Of a stretch of DNA of 64,000 nucleotides, positions 29,120-38,937 are shown one piece after another (within the stretch, counting starts at the first letter, position 1; every line of letters begins with the position of its first letter). The notes below the pieces were generated by a model. That model was not told the DNA's origin and did not search any database. It was given only the letters and a program-made list of their open reading frames with translations. The stretch comes from Chryseobacterium joostei (GTDB taxonomy: Bacteria > Bacteroidota > Bacteroidia > Flavobacteriales > Weeksellaceae). The translations under genes and the position numbers were made by a program. The DNA lies in assembly GCF_003815775.1 (NCBI RefSeq), contig NZ_CP033926.1, positions 1,302,001-1,366,000 of the forward strand. The letters are read 5' to 3'.

Positions 29120-29743
29120 TTAGCGTTCTACGGTTTCAATATCTTTGTTTTCAAGGACGTTGAATTTCTCAATGGTAAATCCCTGAGGATTGCTGTCAGA
29201 CCTTACTGAATTAACCAATGAGCAGTTTGTAATCAGACTTCTTATGGTAAGGTTGCTTGATCTGATGATAAATTGTCTGGCGTAGGTTTTTACGGTATAA
29301 GGATAACTGTCAAAGTCTGCAGCTAGGCTGTCTACCTCCACTCTCTGCTGGATATTCCCTGAAATGATTCGGTTATAATATCCTTTTTCCTGAAGGTCTT
29401 TATAGTAATTAAATGCAGATTGATCAGCGAGATTGAATGCTCTTTTCACATTGCTTTCAATAGCATTTTTATCCGGTGCTACCGTAAAAAACAACTCATG
29501 AAATCTTCTGACATGCTCTCTGGCTTCAACAGGCCTGTTGATCGACATATCTTGAGAAAGTGCCACCATCAGAGATTTACCATTATCCAATACATAAATC
29601 TTCTGTCGCTGCTCTTCAGCAAACTGATATGATTTAAATACAACAACTCCTACAACTCCAAAACAAAGGAGGGTAAAAACCAGCATAAACAGACGGATCT
29701 GCTTGAAGCTACTCTCAATATTCTTTAATGATTTAAATTCCAT
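29120..29743 (-). CDS. traK: Conjugative transposon protein TraK, 207 aa
   Basis: MEFKSLKNIESSFKQIRLF is followed by a single membrane span near 18-36 and a periplasmic domain, the VirB8-like TraK layout. RPVEAREHVRRFHELFFT is typical of the family. It starts 12 bases after traJ. Confidence 0.9.
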   Translation of the reverse strand: MEFKSLKNIESSFKQIRLFMLVFTLLCFGVVGVVVFKSYQFAEEQRQKIYVLDNGKSLMVALSQDMSINRPVEAREHVRRFHELFFTVAPDKNAIESNVKRAFNLADQSAFNYYKDLQEKGYYNRIISGNIQQRVEVDSLAADFDSYPYTVKTYARQFIIRSSNLTIRSLITNCSLVNSVRSDSNPQGFTIEKFNVLENKDIETVER

Positions 29744-29755
29744 AGTACTGTATTT

Positions 29756-30748
29756 TTATTTTAATAACCTTCCTGAAATATTACCTGTTGCAGAGCCTGC
29801 GGCTGCTCCCGCAATATTTCCCGACTTTGTGGCGGTCTGACTGACATTGCGCATAAAGTTTCCTGCTCCTCCCGCCTGAATTACCCAGCCTGTAACCGTA
29901 GGTACGGTAAAGTATCCTATAATTCCGATCACCATATAAATGATGTAAACCGTATTGGAAGTGTCCGGAATGAAGGTGGGATCTGCCAGCATTTCAATAT
30001 CCCTCTCTAAAATGAGTGACTGTATTTTAGCCAGTATAGAACTGAAAATATCAGCAACAGGAAGCCAGAGATACACACTAATGTACCTTGTCAGCCATTG
30101 GGTTAAAGTGGTCTGAAAGCCATCCCAGACTGAAATTGCAAAAGCAATGGGTCCTAATATTGAAAGTACAATCAGAAAAAATGTCCTTATCGTATCAATG
30201 ACCAATGCTGCTGCCTGAAAAAGAATCTCCAGAAATTCTCTGAAACCGTCCCGTATGTCTTTCTTGATAGCAAACATTTCTCTTTCGATATACATGCCGG
30301 ACATTGTTACCAGATCAGAAGGTGACCATCCCAGATCTTCAAGCTTTTTATCAAACTCTTCATTTGAAATCAGATAAGCCATCTCCGGATTTCTAAGCAT
30401 AGCTTCTCTCTCCAGAAGATCTTTTTTCTCTTGTAATTCATTCAAATCCAAAACCTGATTTTCCAACATCGAATGACTTCCCTGAACAATTGGGCTCAGA
30501 ACACCATTGATACTTCCCAACACCAAGGTTGAAAAAAACATGATGCAGATCCCTATGGCAAATGGTCTGAGCATCGGAAACAGATCAATCGGCTCAGCAC
30601 GGCTTAAGGACTGCCAAACTTTGATGGCTACATAAAACAAGGCTCCTAACCCCGCGGCCCCTTTTGCTACGGCTGCCATATCTGCACACAATGGCATCAT
30701 TTCCTCATATACTGATCGTAGAACTTCATGTAAATTCGTAGGCTCCAT
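29756..30748 (-). CDS. traJ: Conjugative transposon protein TraJ, 330 aa
   Basis: A polytopic membrane protein with hydrophobic spans near 28-45, 68-88, 180-210 and 260-285, ending in a Gly/Ala-rich tail. This is VirB6-like TraJ, which forms part of the inner-membrane channel. It directly follows traI (one base between the stop and start). Confidence 0.9.
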   Translation of the reverse strand: MEPTNLHEVLRSVYEEMMPLCADMAAVAKGAAGLGALFYVAIKVWQSLSRAEPIDLFPMLRPFAIGICIMFFSTLVLGSINGVLSPIVQGSHSMLENQVLDLNELQEKKDLLEREAMLRNPEMAYLISNEEFDKKLEDLGWSPSDLVTMSGMYIEREMFAIKKDIRDGFREFLEILFQAAALVIDTIRTFFLIVLSILGPIAFAISVWDGFQTTLTQWLTRYISVYLWLPVADIFSSILAKIQSLILERDIEMLADPTFIPDTSNTVYIIYMVIGIIGYFTVPTVTGWVIQAGGAGNFMRNVSQTATKSGNIAGAAAGSATGNISGRLLK

Positions 30749-30749
30749 A

Positions 30750-31382
30750 TTACCAGTATTTTTGGTTAGAGGTTCCGTACAAATCCAATACTCTTTTGGT
30801 ATTGTTCAGCTTTTTAGCTCTCAGATAGCTCACTGAAATATTTTTGTTGGTATAGTATCTAACAAGATTATGATATTCCTTGACCTCTTTGTAAACTCGG
30901 TCAATGACTTCCATTCTTTCTTTATCATTTAAAGAAAGACCATTAGAGGTAATGATTTCCTTCAGTTCTTTAAGCAGCTCAGTGCTTTCAGTGAGTAACG
31001 CAGAATAACCATTGGCTATGGAAGATAATTCCTGTGCATTAAAATTCGGGTCATTCAGCATTTTACCGAAATTATTGACATACATCTCGGAAACATCCCC
31101 TACAAGCAAAACAGTCTGCTGCACTTTTCTGGCATCTTTTACCAAATTGTTGATAGCTTTCAGCTTATCATAATAGTCCTTGCCTTGTTCGTAAACTTTC
31201 TTTACTTCATTAAAGTTTTTTACAACATTCGATACCGTTGATGAAGTCTGCACAATTTCATTGGCAGAGTTTAAAATGCCTGATGCAAGATTAGCAGGAT
31301 CGGTAACGACAAATTGTGCTTTTGCAAAGGTGAAGGTAGCGAAGAATGCCACCACTAATGTTTTAATGATTAAATTTTTCAT
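30750..31382 (-). CDS. traI: Conjugative transposon protein TraI (DUF4141), 210 aa
   Basis: A signal peptide (cleavage after TFTFAKA) precedes a helical periplasmic protein, VirB5-like. The order traG-traI-traJ is that of CTnDOT without the small traH. Family length fits. Confidence 0.88.
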   Translation of the reverse strand: MKNLIIKTLVVAFFATFTFAKAQFVVTDPANLASGILNSANEIVQTSSTVSNVVKNFNEVKKVYEQGKDYYDKLKAINNLVKDARKVQQTVLLVGDVSEMYVNNFGKMLNDPNFNAQELSSIANGYSALLTESTELLKELKEIITSNGLSLNDKERMEVIDRVYKEVKEYHNLVRYYTNKNISVSYLRAKKLNNTKRVLDLYGTSNQKYW

Positions 31383-31401
31383 TGTTGTAAATAGGTGTTG
31401 A

Positions 31402-33909
31402 TTAATTGTCTGTGGTTGATTTGATTCTCTTTAGAGAAATCCTCTTGATGGCATGCTCTACATTGCCATCAAGTTCTGATGCAATATTCATTACTTCCAT
31501 CTTTTCTGTCTCTTCGGTAGTGTACGCAAGATATTCCTCAGTTGAGACTTCAGTGGCATAGACTGCCGAGTGCGTTCCACCCAATCCGATCCAAACCTCT
31601 TTGTACAGTCGCTTCGGATCATTGTTCATATTGATAGATAATACCTGAGATTTTTCTTTATCCGTTAGTCCGAGCATTGCCTGAATGTCATCAAACTTAT
31701 TCATGTATTTACGCTGATCCAGCAGGATCTTACAGTCTGAATTATTAATGATACTTTCCTTCACAATAGGCGACTGAATAATATCATCAACTTCCTGGGT
31801 CACTACAATAGCTTCCCCAAAGAATTTTCTGACAGTCTTGAACAGGTATTTGATGTATTCCGCCATTCCCTCTTTGGCAATTGCCTTCCAGGCTTCTTCA
31901 ATGAGGATCAATTTTCTAATTCCTTTAAGTCTTCTCATCTTGTTGATAAAAACTTCCATAATGATGATGGTCACAATGGGAAACAGAATCTTATGATCTT
32001 TAATGGCATCGATTTCAAAAACAATAAAACGTTTGGACAGCAGGTCCAGCTGCTTTTCTGAATTGAGCAGGTAATCATATTCCCCACCCCTATAATAAGG
32101 CTCCAATACATTGAGAAAGTTGGCAATATCAAAGTCTTTTTCCCTGACCTTTTTCTGCTCCAGTACTTTTTGATAATCCTCCTTGACATAATCATAGAAT
32201 CCATTTAATGAGGGATGCTGTTTGTTAGTCTTAATCATTTCAATATAGCCGCTTACTGCATTGGACAATGCTACTTCTTCTGATCGGGTTGGCGGTTCAT
32301 CATCTCTTTTCCACAAGGTGAGAATCAGCGTTTTAATACTCTCTCGTTTTTCGATATCAAAGATTCCATCGTCAGTATAAAATGGATTAAATGCTATTGG
32401 ATTGTCCTCTGTGTAGGTGAAATACACTCCATCCTCACCTTTTGTCTTACCTTTGATCAGTTCACACAATCCCTGATATGAATTTCCTGTATCGACAAGC
32501 AGAACATGAGCCCCCTGCTCATAATACTGTCTGACCATATGGTTCGTAAAAAAGGATTTGCCACTTCCTGAAGGTCCAAGGATAAACTTGTTCCTGTTCG
32601 TAATAATTCCTTGTTTCATAGGAAGGTCAGAAATATCCAAGTGAATAGGCTTCCCTGTGAGACGATCTGCCATCTTAATTCCAAAAGGAGAAGGTGAATC
32701 CTGATAGTTCGTTTCTTCTGTAAAGAAGCAAAGTGCTGGCTCAATAAATGTGTAGAAACTTTCCTCACTCGGAAAATCACCTGCATTTCCGGGAATTCCT
32801 GCCCAGTACAGAGTGGCTGTATCAGTGGTGTTATGACGAGGCTTACATTCCATCGAAGCTAAAGCACTTCCTGTATCGTTTTTTATTTGCTTCAACTCAG
32901 CCGGATTATCTGACCAGGACATCACATTAAAATGAGCACGTATCGATTGTAAACCAAAAGAATGTGCTTCATTCAGATACTTTTCAATCCATTCCTTATT
33001 GATCTGATTGGCTCTGCTGTACCTTGCCAGGGAATGCATATTCCTTGCAGATTTTTCAAACTTAGAAAGGTTTTCATCACTGTTGTCAATAAACAAATAT
33101 TGATTATAAATGTGATTGCAGCTTAATAACAACCCGACAGGAGACGCAAAAGACAGTAAACAGTCACTACGGTCTGTACTTAACTTTTCATATCTGCTGT
33201 GAGATGAAACAGTACCTGGCAAATCATCAGTATCCGATAAGGTATGCATGCTGAGACGATTGCTGCCGATCCGCATTTCTTCCGAATCCAGCTTGATATC
33301 CTGCAGTGAAGGATGGGTTTCACGAGATAAAGTGAGATACTGTTCCAGGAGTCCTGACTTTTCAGCAGTACCTGAAATTTCACCCTCCCTCATTCTTTTT
33401 AAATGGATATAACCACTATCGTTCATAATCCGCTCAAGCTGATCGACAGCCTCCAGAAAACGATTGATTACCTCCTTATCCTTAATCTCTTTTGGAATCA
33501 GCTTACCTTTGCATAAAGATGAAAAATTACTCTGCATCCTTATTCTTTCCTTGGAGGTCTTTGTAATAAACAGGTAACAATAATGATTTAAAAAAGGTCT
33601 TTCATTGAAATGCCTTTCAAAAGATTTGGAAAGAAAGCTTTGATCTTCTCTTGAAAGGTCAGGATTATAATTTTCTTTGATAAACCAGTCCTGTTTATGA
33701 ACGACGGTATAGTCGGGAAGCGTTTTAATCGCCTTGAACCATGCTGAATGGATTACTTCATACTCAGCCGAGGCAACCGTAAATAATTCCGGAAGTCTGA
33801 CCTTAAAACAAACCGTGATGTCCGCATCTTTTGAAATAATGCAATCATTTTCTATAGCAAGCAGTGGAAATTTACTCTCCAACGTTGCCGATTTGGAAGA
33901 ATTTCTCAT
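31402..33909 (-). CDS. traG: Conjugation ATPase TraG (VirB4-like), 835 aa
   Basis: The N-terminal TraG domain is followed by the ATPase core: Walker A LGPSGSGKSFFTNH near 443-455 and Walker B RKLILIEEAWKAI near 665, then VVTQEVDDI. This cytoplasmic ATPase powers assembly of the transfer channel. Its start overlaps the traF stop by four bases. Full length for the family. Confidence 0.95.
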   Translation of the reverse strand: MRNSSKSATLESKFPLLAIENDCIISKDADITVCFKVRLPELFTVASAEYEVIHSAWFKAIKTLPDYTVVHKQDWFIKENYNPDLSREDQSFLSKSFERHFNERPFLNHYCYLFITKTSKERIRMQSNFSSLCKGKLIPKEIKDKEVINRFLEAVDQLERIMNDSGYIHLKRMREGEISGTAEKSGLLEQYLTLSRETHPSLQDIKLDSEEMRIGSNRLSMHTLSDTDDLPGTVSSHSRYEKLSTDRSDCLLSFASPVGLLLSCNHIYNQYLFIDNSDENLSKFEKSARNMHSLARYSRANQINKEWIEKYLNEAHSFGLQSIRAHFNVMSWSDNPAELKQIKNDTGSALASMECKPRHNTTDTATLYWAGIPGNAGDFPSEESFYTFIEPALCFFTEETNYQDSPSPFGIKMADRLTGKPIHLDISDLPMKQGIITNRNKFILGPSGSGKSFFTNHMVRQYYEQGAHVLLVDTGNSYQGLCELIKGKTKGEDGVYFTYTEDNPIAFNPFYTDDGIFDIEKRESIKTLILTLWKRDDEPPTRSEEVALSNAVSGYIEMIKTNKQHPSLNGFYDYVKEDYQKVLEQKKVREKDFDIANFLNVLEPYYRGGEYDYLLNSEKQLDLLSKRFIVFEIDAIKDHKILFPIVTIIIMEVFINKMRRLKGIRKLILIEEAWKAIAKEGMAEYIKYLFKTVRKFFGEAIVVTQEVDDIIQSPIVKESIINNSDCKILLDQRKYMNKFDDIQAMLGLTDKEKSQVLSINMNNDPKRLYKEVWIGLGGTHSAVYATEVSTEEYLAYTTEETEKMEVMNIASELDGNVEHAIKRISLKRIKSTTDN

Positions 33910-34241
33910 GCAGAAGCTTTTTTACGGTTAGTTTGCAGATAGCGGTAAATACTCTTGCGACTGATGATATATCTGGGATGTTTTTTCTGAGCTCCCATTT
34001 TCATCAGACCATGCTCTCCGTATTTTCCATTAAGGGCGAAAGTCTGCCAGATCAAAAGACCACTGCTGGTACCACCTGTGGCCAAGCACAAATAAGTATT
34101 GACACCAGCCATATACATGATCATAATGCAAACCAGTAATCCTAACAAACCACCCGCGAAAATAAACAGGTATTGTGCCTTCAATCCTTTGAATTCGACA
34201 GTCCGTCCTATTCCTTTATTAATATGATACGTATTCATCAT
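33906..34241 (-). CDS. traF: Conjugative transposon protein TraF (DUF4133), 111 aa
   Basis: A small membrane protein with two spans near 25-45 and 48-68, beginning MNTYHINKGIGRTVEFKGL, which is characteristic of DUF4133. It is a VirB3-like component. It starts 9 bases after traE. Confidence 0.92.
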   Translation of the reverse strand: MMNTYHINKGIGRTVEFKGLKAQYLFIFAGGLLGLLVCIMIMYMAGVNTYLCLATGGTSSGLLIWQTFALNGKYGEHGLMKMGAQKKHPRYIISRKSIYRYLQTNRKKASA

Positions 34242-34250
34242 CGAAGATTT

Positions 34251-34556
34251 TTAAAGGAAGAATGAACGCAGGATGGTAGCAGCTACAATCAGGAATATAC
34301 ATGCACCAAACCAGCTGGCAGCCGTTTTACTGGTGTCGGGATCTCCACTGCTGAACTTATTGTAAACCTTGACGCCTCCAATCAATCCGACTACCGCACC
34401 AATAGCATAAATTAATTGGGTAGCCGGTTCAAAATAAGAGGTGACCATCTGTGTGGCCTCATTGATTCCGGCACTGCCATTACCTTGTGCAAATACCCCT
34501 GTACTTAGGAAAAGTGCCAAACTTGCATACAGCAGTTTTTTTCTCTGTTTTTCCAT
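34251..34556 (-). CDS. traE: Conjugative transposon protein TraE (DUF4134), 101 aa
   Basis: I chose the start MEKQRKKLLYASLALFL at 34556 because it gives a proper signal peptide ending VFAQG. The 44 residues upstream in the same frame do not belong. Two hydrophobic segments follow, VirB2/pilin-like. It heads the traE-traN operon; the genes on its 5' side run in the opposite direction, so the operon needs its own promoter in 34557-34735. Confidence 0.9.
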   Translation of the reverse strand: MEKQRKKLLYASLALFLSTGVFAQGNGSAGINEATQMVTSYFEPATQLIYAIGAVVGLIGGVKVYNKFSSGDPDTSKTAASWFGACIFLIVAATILRSFFL

Positions 34557-34735
34557 TTTTAAATATTTAAATTGGTTAATGAAACCCTGCTCCCTGCAGG
34601 ATTCAGGAGCAAATGTGCTGTGGAAAAACCGGCTAATTTTCAAGTGTCTGCAATAGGTATGATTTGGCTTTGGATGACTTAGATGCATTTTTTTTTGTAT
34701 TTTAGTGAAAACATATAACCGGAAAATTTTAAACT

Positions 34736-35785
34736 ATGACAAAAGAACAAGGTATCCAACAAGTATTTGGAGGTGGTGGTCATGTGGTAATACTTGGCGC
34801 AGGAGCCAGCATTGCATTGACGATGAGAAATGCAGAACTCAATGGTAAAAGGCTTCCTTCAATGGATAATTTTATTGAAGTTTTAGATTTGCAAGATTTA
34901 GTACAAAAAGTTCCTGAAGAGCTACGAGACAGTAACTTTGAGAAATTATACGGCAATCTCCACACACATAATCCAAATTCAGAAATCCTAACCGAAATCG
35001 AAGCAAGAATTCAATACTACTTTGGAGATATGCATCTTCCAGAAGAGCCAACTATTTATGATTATATGATTGTAGCTCTGAGATCTAAGGATTTAATTGC
35101 TACATTTAACTGGGACCCATTCCTATACCAAGCATTCACGAGAAATAGACAATTTACGGAAGACAGACCTCATGTCTCTTTTTTACATGGCAATGTTGCT
35201 ATTGGATATAGTAATGAAGATAAAAAAGCAGGGCCGGCAGGATATCAGATTAGACCGGATGATGGACTACTGGAACCAACAAAGCTATTGTATCCTGTGG
35301 AACAAAAAAATTATACCGATGACGAATTTATTAATACTGAATGGGAGCGTGTTAAATATTGGATGAGTAAAGAAAGTGGTTCTATTCGAGCAACTATTTT
35401 TGGTTATGGAGCTCCTATATCTGATGTAGAAGCTGTTTCATTATTAAATGGCGCTTGGGGAACGCCAGAAGAGAGAGCTATGGAGCAATTTGAAGTTATT
35501 GATATTACACCTGAAGACATTCTAAGAAAAAGATGGGATGGTTTTATTCATACCTCTCACTATGATATAACCAATAATTATTTTGGTTCATCTTTAGCAT
35601 TTAATCCGAGAAGAACTAGCGAAAGTTATTTCAGCCATTATCAACCGCTTACCCCTGGTGAAGCTTTCAGACAAAATAATCCCGTTCCACAAACTTTCAA
35701 AACCTTAAAAGAACTATGGGAATGGCACCAACCTCTTTTAGACGCTGAGCACGAAGCAGAAAATAATAACCAAAATAGTAAGTAA
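34736..35785 (+). CDS. SIR2-like Rossmann protein, 349 aa (cassette inside tra operon)
   Basis: The NAD-binding Rossmann start is HVVILGAGASIALTM with GAGAS at 21-25. TFNWD at 123-127 is the SIR2-like TFNYD motif, and FLHGN at 149-153 supplies the His that is the likely catalytic base (His151). This is the shape of bacterial defence SIR2 proteins, which in tested systems (e.g. ThsA, DSR1/2) deplete NAD+. It overlaps the next gene by one base. Both run against the tra genes, between traD and traE. Inference: effector of a two-gene abortive-infection module. Its composition is more AT-rich than the flanking tra genes, as expected for transfer. Confidence 0.8.
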   Translation: MTKEQGIQQVFGGGGHVVILGAGASIALTMRNAELNGKRLPSMDNFIEVLDLQDLVQKVPEELRDSNFEKLYGNLHTHNPNSEILTEIEARIQYYFGDMHLPEEPTIYDYMIVALRSKDLIATFNWDPFLYQAFTRNRQFTEDRPHVSFLHGNVAIGYSNEDKKAGPAGYQIRPDDGLLEPTKLLYPVEQKNYTDDEFINTEWERVKYWMSKESGSIRATIFGYGAPISDVEAVSLLNGAWGTPEERAMEQFEVIDITPEDILRKRWDGFIHTSHYDITNNYFGSSLAFNPRRTSESYFSHYQPLTPGEAFRQNNPVPQTFKTLKELWEWHQPLLDAEHEAENNNQNSK

Positions 35786-36954
35786 TGATAAATTTTGAAG
35801 TATCTAAGCTTCGAGATCAATTAAACCGCTCTAAGCTAGAATATCCTAATATTGACTTCTCTATAGATGGTCAATTCTATTATGACGAAACAAATAACAT
35901 TAGAAAGTTTTATTTAAAAGAAAGTGGTTTTAATTATGATTTTATACCTAATTTTATTCTAGGTGGTATAATGCATGAAGGTGACACCCCTGATGTAAAA
36001 GAGTTATTTTCTAGTTTTAGCTTAAAGAACAGAGCAAAGGAAGTAAAGTTCAAACAGATAGCAAATGGTAATTTTACAGATTGTTTAAAATCAAAAAATT
36101 TGAGCTTATTTTTTAAATTTATACTTAACAGTAAATTGTTTGTACATTACTCTAGTTTAAATTTTTTATACTGGTCAATTGCAGATATTGTAGATTCTGC
36201 AGTGAGAAATGCCCCAGACTTATTCAAACGGAATAAAGAATTAGTATTTACGTTGAAAAATGATCTCTATCAAATAGTAAAGCAAGAAACTGAATCCTTT
36301 AGAAAGCTATTTTTCAATTATGGATATCCCAATATAAAAAAGCATGAACTTAATGATTTTATAAACGATTTCATCCAACTTTTAGAATCTTATGAGGGAA
36401 AAATAGAATATCATGGTAGTATTCAATCACTCATTATTTTACTAGAATCATCAATCCAAAAGGAATTGGTCTTTATTATGAATAATAAAGATAATATATT
36501 AATTGACAGCTTATCTAACTTCTACTTAAAACCTATTTACACTTTCCTTAACTCAAATCATATTTTTGATAATGAAGAAGAAATTAAGAAGACAATTAGT
36601 AAATTCAACATTACGAGTGATGGAGAACCTGTTAAGAATTATAGTTTCGTAGACTCTAAAGATAATACCTTGGTCCAGCTTTCTGACATTTTTGTAGGGA
36701 TTGTAGGAAAGTTTATGGGTTATAGAAATAGTCATTCAATAGAAGAAATCTTTAGTGATATAGATAAATTTTCAGATATACAAAGAGAAAATTTGTTTGA
36801 TTTTTTTAAACTAATTATACGCTCCCATGTAAAAAACCAAGGATTAATTTTGAATAATGATAGTCTAGAAGAAATAGCAAAATTTGATCAGATCCTTTCC
36901 TATTTACAACCGTACAATATTAAATATATTTTGAAAAAAAGGGGAACTTGTTAA
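35785..36954 (+). CDS. DUF3800-like RNase H-fold protein, 389 aa (SIR2 partner)
   Basis: The N-terminus has YYDETNNIRKFYL (Asp34-Glu35), the first acidic motif of DUF3800-type proteins. SFVDSKDNTLVQLSDIF near 284-300 gives the C-terminal Asp cluster. In between lie mainly helical insertions. The fold suggests a metal-dependent nuclease, but the middle catalytic acid is not clear, so activity is unproven. It is very AT-rich. The start overlaps the end of the SIR2 gene and its TAA stop overlaps the oppositely oriented traD stop by three bases. It might be the sensor or nuclease partner of the SIR2 protein. Confidence 0.6.
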   Translation: MINFEVSKLRDQLNRSKLEYPNIDFSIDGQFYYDETNNIRKFYLKESGFNYDFIPNFILGGIMHEGDTPDVKELFSSFSLKNRAKEVKFKQIANGNFTDCLKSKNLSLFFKFILNSKLFVHYSSLNFLYWSIADIVDSAVRNAPDLFKRNKELVFTLKNDLYQIVKQETESFRKLFFNYGYPNIKKHELNDFINDFIQLLESYEGKIEYHGSIQSLIILLESSIQKELVFIMNNKDNILIDSLSNFYLKPIYTFLNSNHIFDNEEEIKKTISKFNITSDGEPVKNYSFVDSKDNTLVQLSDIFVGIVGKFMGYRNSHSIEEIFSDIDKFSDIQRENLFDFFKLIIRSHVKNQGLILNNDSLEEIAKFDQILSYLQPYNIKYILKKRGTC

Positions 36955-36966
36955 ACAAATTCCCCT
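36940..36966. terminator. Hairpin shared by two convergent stop codons
   Basis: GGGGAA and TTCCCC pair, with TTG and CAA inside, around the overlapping stops of the DUF3800-like gene and traD. It may terminate in both directions, though the T-run is weak. Position approximate by a few bases. Confidence 0.5.
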
Positions 36967-37574
36967 ATATCAAAACCATCGAACCCTTTATGAGGATCAG
37001 AAGAGATTGGTGTCCCATCATTCTGATAATTTTTACTCAATAAATTATCTACTCTTCTTGATGCCTCCCCTAATGATTTTTCTAAAAGATTGAAAAGCTC
37101 GGTTCCTTGAATTTTTTGAATAATATAGGCTGCTTCATTTTCAATATCAGGATCCAATACATCATGCTGGAAAAACTGACTAGCAGCATTCAATTCTTGA
37201 AAGGTAACCCCTGTGGCAAAACCGCTTTCAACCTCTATTTCCATCTCATCGAGCCAATCTTCTTCCTCTTCTTCCCACGCTTCACTTCTGACCAATATTT
37301 CATCCAAATTTTTCTTCCGATTGTTATTGTCTAATCCTTGGCTGTTGGTTTCTGGTTCAAAAATAGGTACCCCCATTTTATTATTTTCACTCTGGCGTTG
37401 ATCAGCATATAATGGCACTGATTGTCTCTCTTCTTTTTTTGTATCTCCAATAATAGAAGGCAAATTAAGCTGAGTATGCTTTTTTTCTTCCTTATCTTTT
37501 CTCCGTGATAACTTCTTTTGCAGGAGAATGATAACTATAATAATTAATAAACTTATGATGACAAGTTGTTCCAT
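36951..37574 (-). CDS. traD: Conjugal transfer protein TraD-type, 207 aa
   Basis: An N-terminal membrane span (MEQLVIISLLIIIVIILLQ) is followed by a hydrophilic domain with an acidic patch and FATGVTFQELNAA...QFFQ, the pattern of TraD of Bacteroidota ICEs. Its place as third gene after ParA and DUF3408 agrees. It is cut off from traE by the SIR2 cassette. Confidence 0.8.
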   Translation of the reverse strand: MEQLVIISLLIIIVIILLQKKLSRRKDKEEKKHTQLNLPSIIGDTKKEERQSVPLYADQRQSENNKMGVPIFEPETNSQGLDNNNRKKNLDEILVRSEAWEEEEEDWLDEMEIEVESGFATGVTFQELNAASQFFQHDVLDPDIENEAAYIIQKIQGTELFNLLEKSLGEASRRVDNLLSKNYQNDGTPISSDPHKGFDGFDIGEFV

Positions 37575-37585
37575 AACTATTCATA

Positions 37586-37981
37586 TTAAAAAATGGGACG
37601 GTATTTACTATTGAAATCATCTGTAATTTCTTTTTCAAACATTTCGAAATGATAGGCCAAAATATTATCCAAATACGCATATAAAGGGATCTGGTCATCG
37701 GCAATGATTTGGATAATGCGGGAAAGACGTTCATGATATTCAGGTCGGATATAGATACTTTTATCCCCACGTTTAGTCATCGTGTGATGGGTGAGAAATT
37801 GCTCAACGTATGTAATTTCACCATTTTTTTTGTTCTTTGTTTTTTGCCTTACAATCAGTTTTTCTTTTGGCTGTTCTGATTCAAAGATTGGTGATTCTTT
37901 CTTTGTATTACCAGCCATGATGGACATCAGATAGTGTTCATCTATACTATTATCTTCCGTCTTCTTTTTTTCATTTTCCAT
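37586..37981 (-). CDS. traB: DUF3408 transfer protein (TraB-type), 131 aa
   Basis: The C-terminal ~75 residues (THHTMTKRGDKSIYIRPEYH, then IIQIIADDQIPLYAYLDNI) are the DUF3408 signature. I chose ATG at 37981, four bases after the ParA stop, rather than an upstream frame extension inside parA. DUF3408 proteins are small RHH-like accessory proteins of the tra operon. Confidence 0.82.
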   Translation of the reverse strand: MENEKKKTEDNSIDEHYLMSIMAGNTKKESPIFESEQPKEKLIVRQKTKNKKNGEITYVEQFLTHHTMTKRGDKSIYIRPEYHERLSRIIQIIADDQIPLYAYLDNILAYHFEMFEKEITDDFNSKYRPIF

Positions 37982-37985
37982 ACTT

Positions 37986-38753
37986 TTATACCTTGATAAT
38001 TTGTAAAAGTTCTTCCATAAATTGATCAAACCTGCATAAAGACATTAATTTGGGATCAGCTGGTAGTAGTGTAGAACGAAAAACTGTTCTAGCCAGCGCC
38101 TCACCCTCTTTACGAAATCTTTTGCTATCAGTAATGGTAGTTTCCATGAGCCGCAATCCCAATTCTTTAATCACTTGGCTATAATTATTGTATAAAACAG
38201 TCTTTTCTCTTCCATCAACCTGATTCCAAAATAGTTGAATACTTTTAATCTCTGTATATTTTTCTTTCATTAAAACATTGGTTAGAACATCTGTAAAACT
38301 TAAGGTACTTTCCAACACTAACCGATCTGCTGTAATGGGCGAAAATATATGATGGACACTGGCTAATGTTTTTAAAATACCGGCAGTATTCACTGTCCCT
38401 GGCAGATCTAAAAAAATAAAATCAGGAGCAGTATTCAACTCCTCTAAATATTGCTCAATATCTTCCAAGACTGTATCAGCTTTTGATTGAAAAATTGGAT
38501 AGGCTTTTTTATTAATTGTTGTAAATTGCTGATGAGCCATTTTCTTTAATGCTTCATTTTTCATTACTGTTTCTAAATCCCGTTCACGCATTTGTATCAG
38601 ACTGTACTGCGGAAAGTCGCAGTCGAAAATCGCAATGTTATAACCCAAGCGGTAATGAAGAATACTTGCTGTAAGTACTGTAAAAGTACTTTTTCCTACT
38701 CCTCCTTTTTGAGTGGAGAAAGCAATAATACATGGTCTTTTTTTTGTGTTCAT
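37986..38753 (-). CDS. traA: ParA-family ATPase TraA
   Basis: The deviant Walker A is QKGGVGKSTFTVLTAS near residue 15, with FDCDFPQ as the A' motif and FIFLDLPGTVN as Walker B. This is the TraA ParA homologue that starts the transfer operon in CTnDOT-like elements. The start MNTKKRPCIIAFS at 38753 fits the family better than the ATG at 38780. Upstream lie a possible promoter and the TCAA repeat tract. Confidence 0.9.
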   Translation of the reverse strand: MNTKKRPCIIAFSTQKGGVGKSTFTVLTASILHYRLGYNIAIFDCDFPQYSLIQMRERDLETVMKNEALKKMAHQQFTTINKKAYPIFQSKADTVLEDIEQYLEELNTAPDFIFLDLPGTVNTAGILKTLASVHHIFSPITADRLVLESTLSFTDVLTNVLMKEKYTEIKSIQLFWNQVDGREKTVLYNNYSQVIKELGLRLMETTITDSKRFRKEGEALARTVFRSTLLPADPKLMSLCRFDQFMEELLQIIKV

Positions 38754-38863
38754 ATTTCCTGATTTTATGTTAAACTTCAATTAACTAATTGTTTAATGTT
38801 GTCCTAAAATGTAATGATTGGATGCCATCAGCATCACTGGCTGGTTACCTTGATCGACTGAAA

Positions 38864-38937
<74 letters not shown>

